DNA of 55,004 nt, from assembly GCA_945881835.1 (NCBI GenBank), contig CAMCVP010000013.1:1-55004 (forward strand), read 5' to 3'. The translations under genes and the position numbers were made by a program. Position 1 is the first letter of the stretch. Every line of letters begins with the position of its first letter. Source of the stretch: Chryseobacterium gleum (GTDB lineage: Bacteria; Bacteroidota; Bacteroidia; Flavobacteriales_D; Sanyastnellaceae). The notes under the pieces were generated by a model. That model was not told where the DNA came from. It saw only the letters and a program-made list of their open reading frames with translations, and did no database searches. This document shows, in pieces, positions 36,517 to 46,018 of this stretch.

Positions 36517-37293
36517 ATGAAATTCATTCAACTCAATTACAGCGCAGGAATTGCAACCATTGCACTGGATCGTCAAGAAAAATTCAACAGTTTCGTCATG
36601 GAAATGTCTGTTGAATTGCAAGAAGCATTGACTGAAATTAAAAACCGAACGGACGTTCGGTGCGTGGTGTTAACTGGAAATGGAAAAGCATTTTGCGCGG
36701 GTCAAGATTTAGGTGAAGCCATTGCGACTGATGGACCCGGATTGGAAAGTATCTTGAAAGACGGATACAATCCGATTATTCGCATGATGCGTGAACTGCC
36801 TCTTCCAATTGTTGGAGCCATTAACGGTGTTGCAGCTGGAGCAGGTGCGAACATTGCCTTGGCTTGCGACTTAGTCGTTGCTTCCGAGAATGCAAGCTTC
36901 TTGCAAGCGTTCACTAAAATTGGATTAATTCCAGACAGCGGTGGAACGTACTTCCTTCCAAGAATTATTGGAACACAACGCGCAATGGCGCAAATGCTAT
37001 TGGCCGATAAGGTTACAGCTGCTGAAGCCAAAACTATGGGATTGATCTACGATGTATATCCAACAGAAGAGTTTCAAACGAAAGTTACCGAACTTGCAAA
37101 CCGCTTGGCTGCAATGCCTACCAAGGCATTGGCATTCACCAAGCAAGCAATCTATGCAGCTTGGAACAACACCTTGGAGCAACAATTAGATCTTGAACTT
37201 GAACTTCAGAAAAAAGCAGGACAAACCGCCGATCATCATGAAGGAGTTGCAGCCTTTTTAGAAAAACGCATGCCTACCTTTACAGGAAAATAA
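36517..37293 (+). CDS. Enoyl-CoA hydratase/isomerase, PaaG-like
   Basis: A 258-residue crotonase-fold enzyme. The oxyanion-hole motifs are AFCAGQDLGE (about residue 59) and GAINGVAAGAGANIALACD (about 103); LIPDSGGTYFLPRIIG supplies a catalytic Asp in place of Glu, as in PaaG-type isomerases of phenylacetate breakdown. Other paa genes are absent, so it may serve general acyl-CoA metabolism. It follows bioY by 2 nt. Confidence 0.83.
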   Translation: MKFIQLNYSAGIATIALDRQEKFNSFVMEMSVELQEALTEIKNRTDVRCVVLTGNGKAFCAGQDLGEAIATDGPGLESILKDGYNPIIRMMRELPLPIVGAINGVAAGAGANIALACDLVVASENASFLQAFTKIGLIPDSGGTYFLPRIIGTQRAMAQMLLADKVTAAEAKTMGLIYDVYPTEEFQTKVTELANRLAAMPTKALAFTKQAIYAAWNNTLEQQLDLELELQKKAGQTADHHEGVAAFLEKRMPTFTGK

Positions 37294-37301
37294 TTCAGCG
37301 C

Positions 37302-37574
37302 ATGAGTCAATGGATTTCAATAACTGATCAATTGCCTGAAGATGGAGAACGCGTGTTGGCGTTCGTTCCCGGCAATACGGTATTCCTTCCAGGAAAAACA
37401 GGCGAGACTGAATTGCGCGAGGTTATTGTTCTTCATTTCCAAAAAGATTTTTACACACACGATAAAGAGAAAGCTGAAAAAAACGGTGTTCACTTTTGGA
37501 AAGGAGAAGGAAATTCAAATCAGTTTTTTCAATCGGTATCGCATTGGATGCCCATGCCAACGCTAGGTGCATGA
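37302..37574 (+). CDS. DUF551 domain protein
   Basis: A 90-residue protein with the DUF551 signature: WISITDQLPEDGERVLAF at the start and VSHWMPMPTL at the end. DUF551 proteins are common in phages and mobile elements but also in chromosomes; function unknown. Its stop overlaps the start of the first flippase gene as ATGA, so it heads or joins the glycan cluster transcript. Confidence 0.8.
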   Translation: MSQWISITDQLPEDGERVLAFVPGNTVFLPGKTGETELREVIVLHFQKDFYTHDKEKAEKNGVHFWKGEGNSNQFFQSVSHWMPMPTLGA

Positions 37575-38800
37575 AAGAGTTGATTGAAAAGCTTCACTTA
37601 AAAAATGTGCTGAGACTTTCGGCAGCTACTGGAATAGGTCAACTCTTAACCTACGGAAGTGCTCCAATTCTTTCACGCGTTTACAACACAGAAGACTTCG
37701 CTTGGTTCGCTTTGTTCTATGCCTGGATCATCCCATTCGCAGTACTTGCAACGTTTCGAATTGAATACAGCATTCCAAACGCGGAAACGGAAATGATGGC
37801 GCGCGAACGCGCGAAGTTGGCCATAAACAACGCTTGGAGATTAGCTTCAGGAATTGCAATTGTGTTCAGTACTATGTATTTCTTCGGTATGCACATCTCT
37901 GCATTCGAAGCATTCCTTCCTATTGGAATTTTCACCATTGCTGCCATTCAGACGTATAGTTTTCTTTCCACCCGATTGAACCGCTACCGCACCAATGCGC
38001 TCTATCGCGTGGCGAATAGTTTATTCATCAATGGAATTTCTATTGCACTTGGCTATTTCCTTTTCGACTATCTCGGGCTTGTAATCGGATTCATTGTGGG
38101 ACAAGTGATTTCCTTGTGGGTGCTCTTCCAAGGAACGCGTCAGGATGAACTTTCTGAAGAACCGGTGAAAGACATTTCACTCAAGAATTTCAAGCAATAC
38201 ATTTTCTTCAACACTCCTCAAGGAATTATTGAAACATTGCAATTGAGCGGAACCGTATGGATGTTAAATGTCTGTTTCGGCGATTCAGCAACGGGTCTGT
38301 ATTTCATGTGCTGGAAAATTATTCAAGCACCTGTAAACCTTATTAGCAACACCGTCTTCCTTACGCACTACAACAAAGCTTCTGAACTGAAGAACAACGG
38401 CGAGTCTTATCGTCCGCTTATTCTAAGCACGGCAAAGGCGCTCATGTTGTTTAGCGGAATTGGTGCTGTATTAATTGTTGCGCTTGCCCCTACTCTCTTC
38501 GCCTTTGTATTCGGAGAAGAGTGGAGAGCCTCAGGAGAAATGGCGCGTTGGTTAGCACCTTTCTTCGTTTTGAATTTCTCTGTTTCACCGTTTTCATTCA
38601 CAGCAATTCTAGAAAACGCGCAGAACAAAGCACTTGGATTAAACATCATTGACGTCATTCTAAAACTCGGTGCCCTTTACCTCGGATTCCTCATGAACAG
38701 CGTTATGTGGGCCATTGGGTTGTATTCGTTGGTAAGCAGTATCATGTACTTGATCACTTTCCTTTGGTATTTGCGATTGGCTAAAAACGGAAGCAAATGA
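37571..38800 (+). CDS. Oligosaccharide flippase, Wzx-like (first)
   Basis: A 409-residue membrane protein of the MOP/Polysacc_synt flippase family with about twelve transmembrane segments, which moves lipid-linked oligosaccharides across the inner membrane. The start VLRLSAATGIGQLLTYGSAPILSRVY and the mid PQGIIETLQLSGTVWML segment fit the family. ATG 37571 is chosen because it overlaps the DUF551 stop. It overlaps the second flippase gene by 4 nt. The two flippases share overall fold and length but no long identical stretches. Confidence 0.83.
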   Translation: MKELIEKLHLKNVLRLSAATGIGQLLTYGSAPILSRVYNTEDFAWFALFYAWIIPFAVLATFRIEYSIPNAETEMMARERAKLAINNAWRLASGIAIVFSTMYFFGMHISAFEAFLPIGIFTIAAIQTYSFLSTRLNRYRTNALYRVANSLFINGISIALGYFLFDYLGLVIGFIVGQVISLWVLFQGTRQDELSEEPVKDISLKNFKQYIFFNTPQGIIETLQLSGTVWMLNVCFGDSATGLYFMCWKIIQAPVNLISNTVFLTHYNKASELKNNGESYRPLILSTAKALMLFSGIGAVLIVALAPTLFAFVFGEEWRASGEMARWLAPFFVLNFSVSPFSFTAILENAQNKALGLNIIDVILKLGALYLGFLMNSVMWAIGLYSLVSSIMYLITFLWYLRLAKNGSK

Positions 38801-40068
38801 AGAAGTTGTTTCAATCAGCGTTCGTTCGAAACACAGCCATTCTTTTAGTTGGAACAGCTTCGGCGCAGGCCATTCAAATCCTTGGCGCATTCGCATTGGC
38901 TCGCATGTATGACCCGACGGAATTTGCCGTGTTTTCTTTTTTCACCGCTTGCACTTCCATCATACTCTCTTTTTCTTCTTTGCGATTTGAACTGGCCATT
39001 GCACTTCCTAAATCTGCTGAAGAAGCTGAACAATTGGTAGCGCTTTCATTGCGTACCTTGTTGCGTGTTTTAGGACTGGTTGTTTTGGGGATAGTGATTA
39101 TTTTTTCCGGACAAGGAATTTTCAATTACACTGTCCCGAGCGCAATTCTCTTGGTTCCTGTGTTTACCTTCTTCGCAGGATTCACGCAGATATTAAACTA
39201 TTGGTCAACGCGCAATGGAACCTTCCTTCGGAATGCCCTTTCGAAAATTAGTGTTGCTGCTGTAACCGTTGGAACAAGCCTATTGTGGGGAATGTTGATT
39301 GAAGACCCCATTGGATTGATCTACGGAGCCATACTTGGACAAATCATCGGTTGGATTATTATAGGTTCCAACTATTCGAAACTAGCTATTCAAGCATGGA
39401 AGAATTTAACGAATCACGATGCGAAAGTCCTTTGGAAATCCTACAGCAAATTTCCAACATACAATGCCCCAAACGCCTTGGTAGATAACCTTCAGCAATA
39501 TGGCATTGTGTTTTTATTGGGAACCTTTTTCGCGAGCGAAATAAGTTCTTACTACTTTCAATCGCTTCGCATACTTGCAGCACCGTTGGCACTTATTGGC
39601 GCGAGCATTTACCAAGTGTTTTATCCGAAGGCAGCTCAAGCTTTTCACGACACCAAAAACATTCGCGGATATGTCTTGAAGATCTATTCGGTTCTCTTCG
39701 CAATCGGATTTCCAATCTTCGCAATACTTTTCTTATTCACAGAAGAAATTTTCGTTTTCCTTTTGGGCGAGACTTGGCGCATGACCGCAGTGTATGCGCA
39801 CATACTCATTCCATTCATCTTCGCGAATTTCCTTATCTCTCCGGTAAGCGCAGTAACAGCGGTGGTGCACAAGCAGCATCAGTCGTTCGCGTTCTCGCTG
39901 GTTGGACTTTCACTCAAAATAATTAGCATTGTTGTGGGTGGAATCATGCACGATCCGATTCTCGGATTTACCCTTTTCAGTTTATCTGGCGTGGGTATCA
40001 TGCTTAGCGGAATGTTCTGGTATTGGTACATCGCAAAAGAACGCGAAACTTTGGAGCATTTGGGCTAA
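38797..40068 (+). CDS. Oligosaccharide flippase, Wzx-like (second)
   Basis: A 423-residue MOP-family flippase, about twelve transmembrane segments. It begins with ILLVGTASAQAIQILGAFAL and YDPTEFAVFSFFTA, then YSKFPTYNAPNALVDNLQQY in the middle, a pattern typical of O-antigen and capsule flippases. Its start overlaps the stop of the first flippase (ATGA). Two adjacent flippases suggest two lipid-linked glycans, or a heterodimer. Confidence 0.85.
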   Translation: MKKLFQSAFVRNTAILLVGTASAQAIQILGAFALARMYDPTEFAVFSFFTACTSIILSFSSLRFELAIALPKSAEEAEQLVALSLRTLLRVLGLVVLGIVIIFSGQGIFNYTVPSAILLVPVFTFFAGFTQILNYWSTRNGTFLRNALSKISVAAVTVGTSLLWGMLIEDPIGLIYGAILGQIIGWIIIGSNYSKLAIQAWKNLTNHDAKVLWKSYSKFPTYNAPNALVDNLQQYGIVFLLGTFFASEISSYYFQSLRILAAPLALIGASIYQVFYPKAAQAFHDTKNIRGYVLKIYSVLFAIGFPIFAILFLFTEEIFVFLLGETWRMTAVYAHILIPFIFANFLISPVSAVTAVVHKQHQSFAFSLVGLSLKIISIVVGGIMHDPILGFTLFSLSGVGIMLSGMFWYWYIAKERETLEHLG

Positions 40069-40076
40069 ATTTGAAC

Positions 40077-40643
40077 ATGCTCAAACGCAGAATTCTTTTT
40101 TACTTATCGAAGTGGATTAAGCCCGTTATGATTGGACGTTACAAGCGTTCCGATGGAACGGTTCTTCCGCTTACACGCATTTGCAGTTCAACTTTTTTAC
40201 AAGGTGAAAAGAATTTTCATGTGGAAGACAACGTGTACATTGGTCACGCGAATTTCATAGATGCTTCAAACGGATTAACGATTGAAGAAGGTTGTCAGGT
40301 CACGAATTTCGTGAGTATCATTACGCATTCCAGTCACGATGCCATTCGTTTATACGGAAAGAAATACGCTTCCACTCCGAAGAAATTGGCGTACAACGAA
40401 GGACAAGTGAAAATTGGAAGGTATTCCTTCATTGGACCGCACGCGGTTATTATGCCGGGAACAACACTTGGAAAAGGAAGCCTTGTTTCAGCCTACAGTT
40501 TTGTGAAAGGAACATTCCCCGATTACGCAATTATTTCAGGTAATCCGGCTGTTGTCGTTGGCGACACGCGCGACCGCGACAGCAAGTGGTTGGCAGACCA
40601 CGCAGACCTTAACGCCAATTACCAATCTTGGAACGAAGGGTAA
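40077..40643 (+). CDS. Left-handed beta-helix acyltransferase
   Basis: A 188-residue hexapeptide-repeat (LbH) protein of the maltose/galactoside acetyltransferase-like group. Hexapeptide repeats run through IEEGCQVTNFVSI, IGRYSFIGPHAVIMPGTTLG and KGSLVSAYSFVKGTFPDY, with the ending YAIISGNPAVVVG. The catalytic His is probably in ITHSSHDAI. It likely acetylates a sugar in this glycan pathway. It starts 8 nt after the flippase stop. Confidence 0.86.
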   Translation: MLKRRILFYLSKWIKPVMIGRYKRSDGTVLPLTRICSSTFLQGEKNFHVEDNVYIGHANFIDASNGLTIEEGCQVTNFVSIITHSSHDAIRLYGKKYASTPKKLAYNEGQVKIGRYSFIGPHAVIMPGTTLGKGSLVSAYSFVKGTFPDYAIISGNPAVVVGDTRDRDSKWLADHADLNANYQSWNEG

Positions 40644-40644
40644 A

Positions 40645-41655
40645 ATGAAGAATAAGAAATTACTCATCATTGGTAGTGCTTCCATTCACACCGAAAACTT
40701 TTTTCAATTGATGAAAGAAGATTTCAAAGAAGTGAAACTCATCACCGATGTGAACTTCAGTCTTTCGAGTCTCTCTGCACAGTGGAACACGCCTCGAAAA
40801 ATCCGAAGCATCGCGAAGCAATTCAATCCAGATATCGTTCACATTCATCAGGTCAACAGTGTTGCCTATTATGCATTGAAAGCAGTTTTACCCTTGGGAA
40901 TTCCAACGGTCCTTACAGCCTGGGGCAGCGACATTTATTTAACTCCGCATCGGAATTTCTTGTTGAAGTATTTGGTGCGTTGGAATCTAAAACACGCGCA
41001 CTCCTTTACCGCCGACTCGAACGATTTAGCGCAAGCCATGCAAGCGCTTATTCCGGAAAAGAAAATTGAAATTCTGGTAGCGAATTTTGGAATTAACCTT
41101 CAGCCTATTCAAGCTGAAAAAGAAAAAGTCTTTTACTCGAATCGACTTCATAAAAAATTATATCGCGTAGACTTCATCTTGCGCGCATTTGCGAAATTCA
41201 AAAGCAAACCGAATCGCGAAGAATGGAAATTGATAGTGGGTGCAGTTGGGGAAGAAACCGATCAGTTGAAAGCGCTAGCCGCTGAATTGAACATTCTTTC
41301 GAGCACTAAATTTGTGGGATGGTTGCAGCAAGAAGACAACGCACGCAACTACGCCAAAGCCACTTACTACATTTCAATTCCGGAAAGCGACGCAACCTCT
41401 ATTAGTGTATTGGAAGCCATGGCCAGCGGATGTATTCCCATACTCTCGAACCTACCTTCAAGCGTTGAATGGGTTTCGCACGGCACCACAGGATTTATTG
41501 TTGAAGACGTTCACAGCGATTTTATTTCGGATGCTTTCGAAATGAATTTATCGAATGCCTCTGAATTGAATAAGCAACGTATTGAGCGCGACGGAACCAA
41601 GGAAGCGAATCGTAAGAAATTCATTTCACTTTACGAAAAACTTTTATCGAAATGA
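40645..41655 (+). CDS. GT4 family glycosyltransferase (first)
   Basis: A 336-residue GT-B glycosyltransferase. DIVHIHQVNSVAYYALKA lies in the N-terminal half; the C-terminal nucleotide-sugar motif is IPESDATSISVLEAMASGCIP with the E-x7-E pair. ATG 40645 follows the acyltransferase stop by one base. Donor and acceptor unknown. Confidence 0.87.
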   Translation: MKNKKLLIIGSASIHTENFFQLMKEDFKEVKLITDVNFSLSSLSAQWNTPRKIRSIAKQFNPDIVHIHQVNSVAYYALKAVLPLGIPTVLTAWGSDIYLTPHRNFLLKYLVRWNLKHAHSFTADSNDLAQAMQALIPEKKIEILVANFGINLQPIQAEKEKVFYSNRLHKKLYRVDFILRAFAKFKSKPNREEWKLIVGAVGEETDQLKALAAELNILSSTKFVGWLQQEDNARNYAKATYYISIPESDATSISVLEAMASGCIPILSNLPSSVEWVSHGTTGFIVEDVHSDFISDAFEMNLSNASELNKQRIERDGTKEANRKKFISLYEKLLSK

Positions 41656-42743
41656 AAATCAAAGTTGCGCACTTCACCACCTTGCATCCGCCTTTCGACA
41701 GTCGCATATTCATGAAAGAATGTGTGAGTCTTGCGAAAGCAGGTTACGAAGTTTCACTTGTTGTTCCTCACTCGGAATCGCTCGTGCGCGAGGGCGTTCA
41801 GGTTGTTGCTCTTCCGACAACAACAAGTCGACTTAAAAAATTATTCATCACGGCGTGGCAAGGATTTTTCGCTATCATGAAATTGAACGTGAAGATTGTC
41901 CACATTCATGATCCTGAACTTATTCGCTTTGCACCGCTGTTTTGGTTATTCGGAAAGAAAGTCATTTTCGATTCGCACGAACACGTAAGCAAGCAAATTG
42001 AAAGCAAACCTTTAGGTCCATTGTTCGTTCGGAAAATAGCGGGATTCGTGTATTCGTGCATAGAGCAACTCTATCTTTTGTTTTGCGTTCGAGTAATCTC
42101 TGTTACGCCAGAAATTGCGCAAGCACTTTCCAAAACGAAATCGGCTGTGGTTCGAAACTATCCGATACTCTCTCTTCCACAAATAAAAATTTCAGAACAA
42201 AAAGGAGAAGTCACTCGCTTCATCTATTGCGGTGGACTCACCGAAATACGCGGCATCTACGAATGCGTTGAAGCACTTGCTGAAGTGGACAATGCAACGC
42301 TTACGCTCGTTGGTGCGTGGGACTTTGAAGCATACCGACAAAAATGTATGTCTTCGAAAGGATGGGAAAAAGTAAATGAAGTTGGACATGTTCCCGCTTC
42401 AGAAGTATACCAGTACTATGCCAATTCGCATGTTGGATTGGCCATCCTTTATCCCGAAAAAAACTACCTCGAATCGCTTCCTATTAAAGCATTCGAATAC
42501 TTGGCTTGCGGACTTCCAGTGATCATGTCGAACTTTCCGTATTGGGAAAAAACATTTGTTGAAGGATGTTACTTCGTTACTCCTTCCAACAAACAAGAAA
42601 TGATTTCTGCCATGAAACAATTGCAAAGCGAATCGCTTCGACTTGAATCTGGAAAAAGAGGAAATGTTTGGGTGAAAGAAAATTGCAGTTGGGAAAATGA
42701 AGCGCGCACGCTTGTTCAACTTTATAACGAAATTTCAAAATGA
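41652..42743 (+). CDS. GT4 family glycosyltransferase (second)
   Basis: A 363-residue GT-B glycosyltransferase. Motifs: HPPFDSRIFMKECVSLAKAGYEV at the start, VHIHDPELIRFAP, then the C-terminal PIKAFEYLACGLPVIMSN donor-binding block. The start overlaps the previous stop as ATGA. Specificity unknown. Confidence 0.87.
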   Translation: MKIKVAHFTTLHPPFDSRIFMKECVSLAKAGYEVSLVVPHSESLVREGVQVVALPTTTSRLKKLFITAWQGFFAIMKLNVKIVHIHDPELIRFAPLFWLFGKKVIFDSHEHVSKQIESKPLGPLFVRKIAGFVYSCIEQLYLLFCVRVISVTPEIAQALSKTKSAVVRNYPILSLPQIKISEQKGEVTRFIYCGGLTEIRGIYECVEALAEVDNATLTLVGAWDFEAYRQKCMSSKGWEKVNEVGHVPASEVYQYYANSHVGLAILYPEKNYLESLPIKAFEYLACGLPVIMSNFPYWEKTFVEGCYFVTPSNKQEMISAMKQLQSESLRLESGKRGNVWVKENCSWENEARTLVQLYNEISK

Positions 42744-43753
42744 GTTCTCCTTCTGTAGGCATTGCCATTCCTTGCTTTCAAGAAGCATTGCACATTGAAG
42801 AATGTGTGCTATCCTGTTTGAATCAAACATACTCGGGAATCATTCGTGTATACGTTGCCGATGGCGGAAGCACAGACGGCACGCTTGAAAAACTTCAGCA
42901 GCTTGCCCTTCAACATGAAAATAAAATTGTTGTGTTGAAGAATGAACGTCGAGTTACTCCGGTAGCACTGAACCTAGGATTGCAAGCGAGCAACGAAGAT
43001 TTCAAAATGATTCTTGGCGCACACGCGGCTCTTCCGGAAGACTACATTGAAAAATGTATGCAGACGTTTATTGAAAATCCGGAAGCGGATTGTGTTGGTG
43101 GAATAATTACAAACGAATATCAAGATGCAACTTCTCAGGCCATTGGATGCGCCATGTCGTCTTCGTTTGGAGTAGGCAATGCGCATTTCAGAACTGGAAA
43201 TAAAAACGGATTTGTAGACACGGTTGCTTTCGGCATGTACCGAAAGGAAGTGTTTGAAAAGATCGGTTATTTCAGAGAAGAGCTCATTCGTAATCAAGAC
43301 GACGAGTTCAATTTCCGAATGGAAATGAACGGTATGAAATGTTATTTGAATACTGAGTTGCATTCCAAATATTACGTTCGAGGCACACTAAATAAATTAT
43401 TGAAACAGTATTATCAATACGGATATTGGAAGGTGTATGTGAACATTCTTCACGGACAAATTACAACAATGCGACAACTGGTTCCGTTTGCGTTTGTTTG
43501 CCACCTTATTCTTTTCGTCTTTACCAATATATTTTTTCCGAAGTATGACGTTTATTTAGGAATTCCCATTCTAGCTTATTTCATTCTTGCGCTCATATTC
43601 GCAGGACGGGCAAAAAGCAAAGAGCCCCGTGTAACCTTGTTAAGCTTTTTCATTTTACATTTAGGATATGGCTGGGGCTATTTGCGCGGTGTAATTGAGA
43701 TGAAGATTTTCGGAAAGCGTCCTACCCTTCAAAACGCACAACACAACCGGTAG
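42740..43753 (+). CDS. GT2 family glycosyltransferase
   Basis: A 337-residue GT-A glycosyltransferase. The start SVGIAIPCFQEALHIEECVL, the VYVADGGSTDGTLEKL block and the acceptor-side RNQDDEFNFRM (ED/DD motif) are seen. Two or three C-terminal transmembrane segments (about 245-320) anchor it, as in ExoA/SuccA-like enzymes. Overlaps the previous gene by ATGA. Confidence 0.88.
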   Translation: MSSPSVGIAIPCFQEALHIEECVLSCLNQTYSGIIRVYVADGGSTDGTLEKLQQLALQHENKIVVLKNERRVTPVALNLGLQASNEDFKMILGAHAALPEDYIEKCMQTFIENPEADCVGGIITNEYQDATSQAIGCAMSSSFGVGNAHFRTGNKNGFVDTVAFGMYRKEVFEKIGYFREELIRNQDDEFNFRMEMNGMKCYLNTELHSKYYVRGTLNKLLKQYYQYGYWKVYVNILHGQITTMRQLVPFAFVCHLILFVFTNIFFPKYDVYLGIPILAYFILALIFAGRAKSKEPRVTLLSFFILHLGYGWGYLRGVIEMKIFGKRPTLQNAQHNR

Positions 43754-43756
43754 AAT

Positions 43757-46018
43757 ATGCGATCAGCACTTTTTATTTTATTCGCTTTACTCATGAACTC
43801 GCTTGCAGCACAGAATTTAAGTGTGAAGCAAAATTTGACTTCACCATTCATGAAATGGTATTTCAATGAAGAAGGAAAGACAGAATACATGTCGGCCGTT
43901 GTGCCAGGCAATGTGCACAGAGATTTGGTGCTGAATAAAGTTATTCCTGATCCGCTTGTCGGCACGAATGAAACCGCTGTGCAATGGGTCTCTGAAAAAA
44001 GTTGGGAGTACACGTTGAACGATTTCGTTTGCGAACCGAACATGCTCCTTCAAGATAAAATTGAATTGCGCTTGAATGGAATAGACACCTACGCAAAAAT
44101 TTTCCTCAACAATACTTTTCTGGGTGAAACGAACAACGCGTTCGTGCAATTCGATTTCAATGTGAAAGGAATTATTCTTCCGAAAGGAAATAAGCTTCGC
44201 ATTGTTTTTTCTCCGGCTGAAGCTTACGCGAAACAAAAATTAGCGGAACGCATTCTTCCGCTTCCAGGCGACAGCATTCGCGCGGTTTGCAGAAAGCCGC
44301 AGTATCACTTCGGTTGGGATTGGGGACCGAAATTGGTAACGTGTGGAATTACGAAACCCATAGAGTTGGTTGGACACACCGACTTGTTGTTCGAGACATT
44401 TGGCGTTGAAACACTTTCATTGAATGAAGGAAAAGCACACATGCGCGCGCATGTACATTATCGCGCCGACAAAGAAGAAAAAGTTGCTGTTGCATTTAAT
44501 TTCGGCGGACAATTATTCAAGGAAGAATTTGTTTCACGCGTGGGTGAACACGATTTCATTTTTCAATTTGAATTAAAAGACCCCAAGTTGTGGTGGCCGA
44601 ATGAAGCAGGAGAGCCGTTCATGTATTTGGTTCAGTGCACCCTTCAAACATCAAATGGAAAAGCAAATACAAGAGTGATTAAAACGGGAGTTCGCACGAT
44701 TGAGTTGGTGAACAAACCCGATGAATTCGGCGAGAGTTTTTATTTCAAGGTAAACGGAAAAAGCATTTTCATGAAGGGCGCGAATTACATTCCGTTGCGC
44801 ATGCTTCCTGCAGTAAACAGCGAAGCGGAATACCGCGTTTTATTGGAGCAATGCAAGGGCGCGCATTTCAATATGCTGCGCGTTTGGGGTGGAGGAATTT
44901 ACGAGAGCGATCTGTTTTATTCGCTTTGCAATGAAATGGGAATTCTTATTTGGCAAGACTTCATGTTTGCGTGCAGCATGTATCCGGGCGATGCAAAATT
45001 CTTAGAAAGCGTTCAGAAGGAAGCTGAACAAAATGTTCGCAGAATTTCATACAACCCCTGTATGGCACTTTGGTGCGGTAACAACGAGAATGCTGAAGCA
45101 TGGTCGAATTGGGGTTGGAAAACGGGGTTGTCGAATGCATCGGTTGCCGCCATTGACAGTGAATACAACCAATTGTTCAATCAACTATTACCTGGAATTG
45201 TCGGACACTTTTCGAATCTCCCCTATTGGCCTTCCTCTCCACAATTCGGAAGAGGAAATCAAGAGTCGCTAAATGTTGGCGACTCGCATTACTGGGGGCT
45301 ATGGCACGATGAGCAGCCGTTTTCAGTTTTGGAAACGAAGATTCCTCGATTCATGAGTGAGTTCGGCATGCAAAGTTTTCCAAGTGAAGATGTATTGAAG
45401 TTAATGTCGCCCCTTGCTCCTTACGACATGAATTCGGAAGGAATAAAATTGCATCAGAAAAACGCACGCGGTTTTGGTTTAATGAAGCAATACACCGAGC
45501 AGTGGTATCCGCAAGCTAGCGAGCTTCCAGTTCCTGAGTATGCGAAGCTTACACAAGAAATGCAAGCCGAAGGCATGTGTCGCGCCATTGAAGTTCAGCG
45601 CAGCAGTCAACGATGCGGAGGCACTTTGTACTGGCAATTGAATGACGTGTGGCCCTCGTTTTCTTGGAGCAGTATTGATGTGTTGGGAAAGGAAAAAATC
45701 TTCCATCAGAAATTAAAAGAGAGCTACGCTCCGCAGTTGCTCACATACAAAATCGAAAACGATTCGCTCTACATTGTTTGGGTCGACGATCAATTTAGTC
45801 AGCCCTATGACGTGAAAGTATTCGGGGATATAAATCAGCTTCAAAAGAAACGTCCTAGGGGCGTTGGTTTCAGCAATTACACCATTGCAGTTAATGGTCG
45901 TATCTCTGTCAGTGAAGGCATTTCACTTCGTGCTTTGAAAGGAAAGTATGAGCGAATACTTTCTTTAGAGGCTGTTTATCGGGACGTTTCAATTCAACGA
46001 ACGTTTACCGTTCGCTAG
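43757..46018 (+). CDS. Glycoside hydrolase family 2, beta-mannosidase-like
   Basis: A 753-residue exported GH2 enzyme. Signal peptide MRSALFILFALLMNSLAAQ; sugar-binding and immunoglobulin-like domains follow; then the TIM barrel with acid/base Glu in WCGNNENAEAW (about residue 443) and nucleophile in PRFMSEFGMQSF (about 535). YHFGWDWGPKLVTCGITKP is a beta-mannosidase hallmark. It starts 4 nt after a glycosyltransferase gene, so it is in the glycan assembly operon, which is unusual. The stop overlaps that of dnaB through a shared CTAG. Confidence 0.9.
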   Translation: MRSALFILFALLMNSLAAQNLSVKQNLTSPFMKWYFNEEGKTEYMSAVVPGNVHRDLVLNKVIPDPLVGTNETAVQWVSEKSWEYTLNDFVCEPNMLLQDKIELRLNGIDTYAKIFLNNTFLGETNNAFVQFDFNVKGIILPKGNKLRIVFSPAEAYAKQKLAERILPLPGDSIRAVCRKPQYHFGWDWGPKLVTCGITKPIELVGHTDLLFETFGVETLSLNEGKAHMRAHVHYRADKEEKVAVAFNFGGQLFKEEFVSRVGEHDFIFQFELKDPKLWWPNEAGEPFMYLVQCTLQTSNGKANTRVIKTGVRTIELVNKPDEFGESFYFKVNGKSIFMKGANYIPLRMLPAVNSEAEYRVLLEQCKGAHFNMLRVWGGGIYESDLFYSLCNEMGILIWQDFMFACSMYPGDAKFLESVQKEAEQNVRRISYNPCMALWCGNNENAEAWSNWGWKTGLSNASVAAIDSEYNQLFNQLLPGIVGHFSNLPYWPSSPQFGRGNQESLNVGDSHYWGLWHDEQPFSVLETKIPRFMSEFGMQSFPSEDVLKLMSPLAPYDMNSEGIKLHQKNARGFGLMKQYTEQWYPQASELPVPEYAKLTQEMQAEGMCRAIEVQRSSQRCGGTLYWQLNDVWPSFSWSSIDVLGKEKIFHQKLKESYAPQLLTYKIENDSLYIVWVDDQFSQPYDVKVFGDINQLQKKRPRGVGFSNYTIAVNGRISVSEGISLRALKGKYERILSLEAVYRDVSIQRTFTVR

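Noticed and set aside
37302-37574. DUF551 gene as evidence for a prophage
   Set aside because: It is embedded by overlap in a glycan operon, and no phage genes surround it.
42974-43363. 129-codon minus-strand frame opposite the GT2 gene
   Set aside because: Antisense to a clear glycosyltransferase with intact motifs; no signal of its own.
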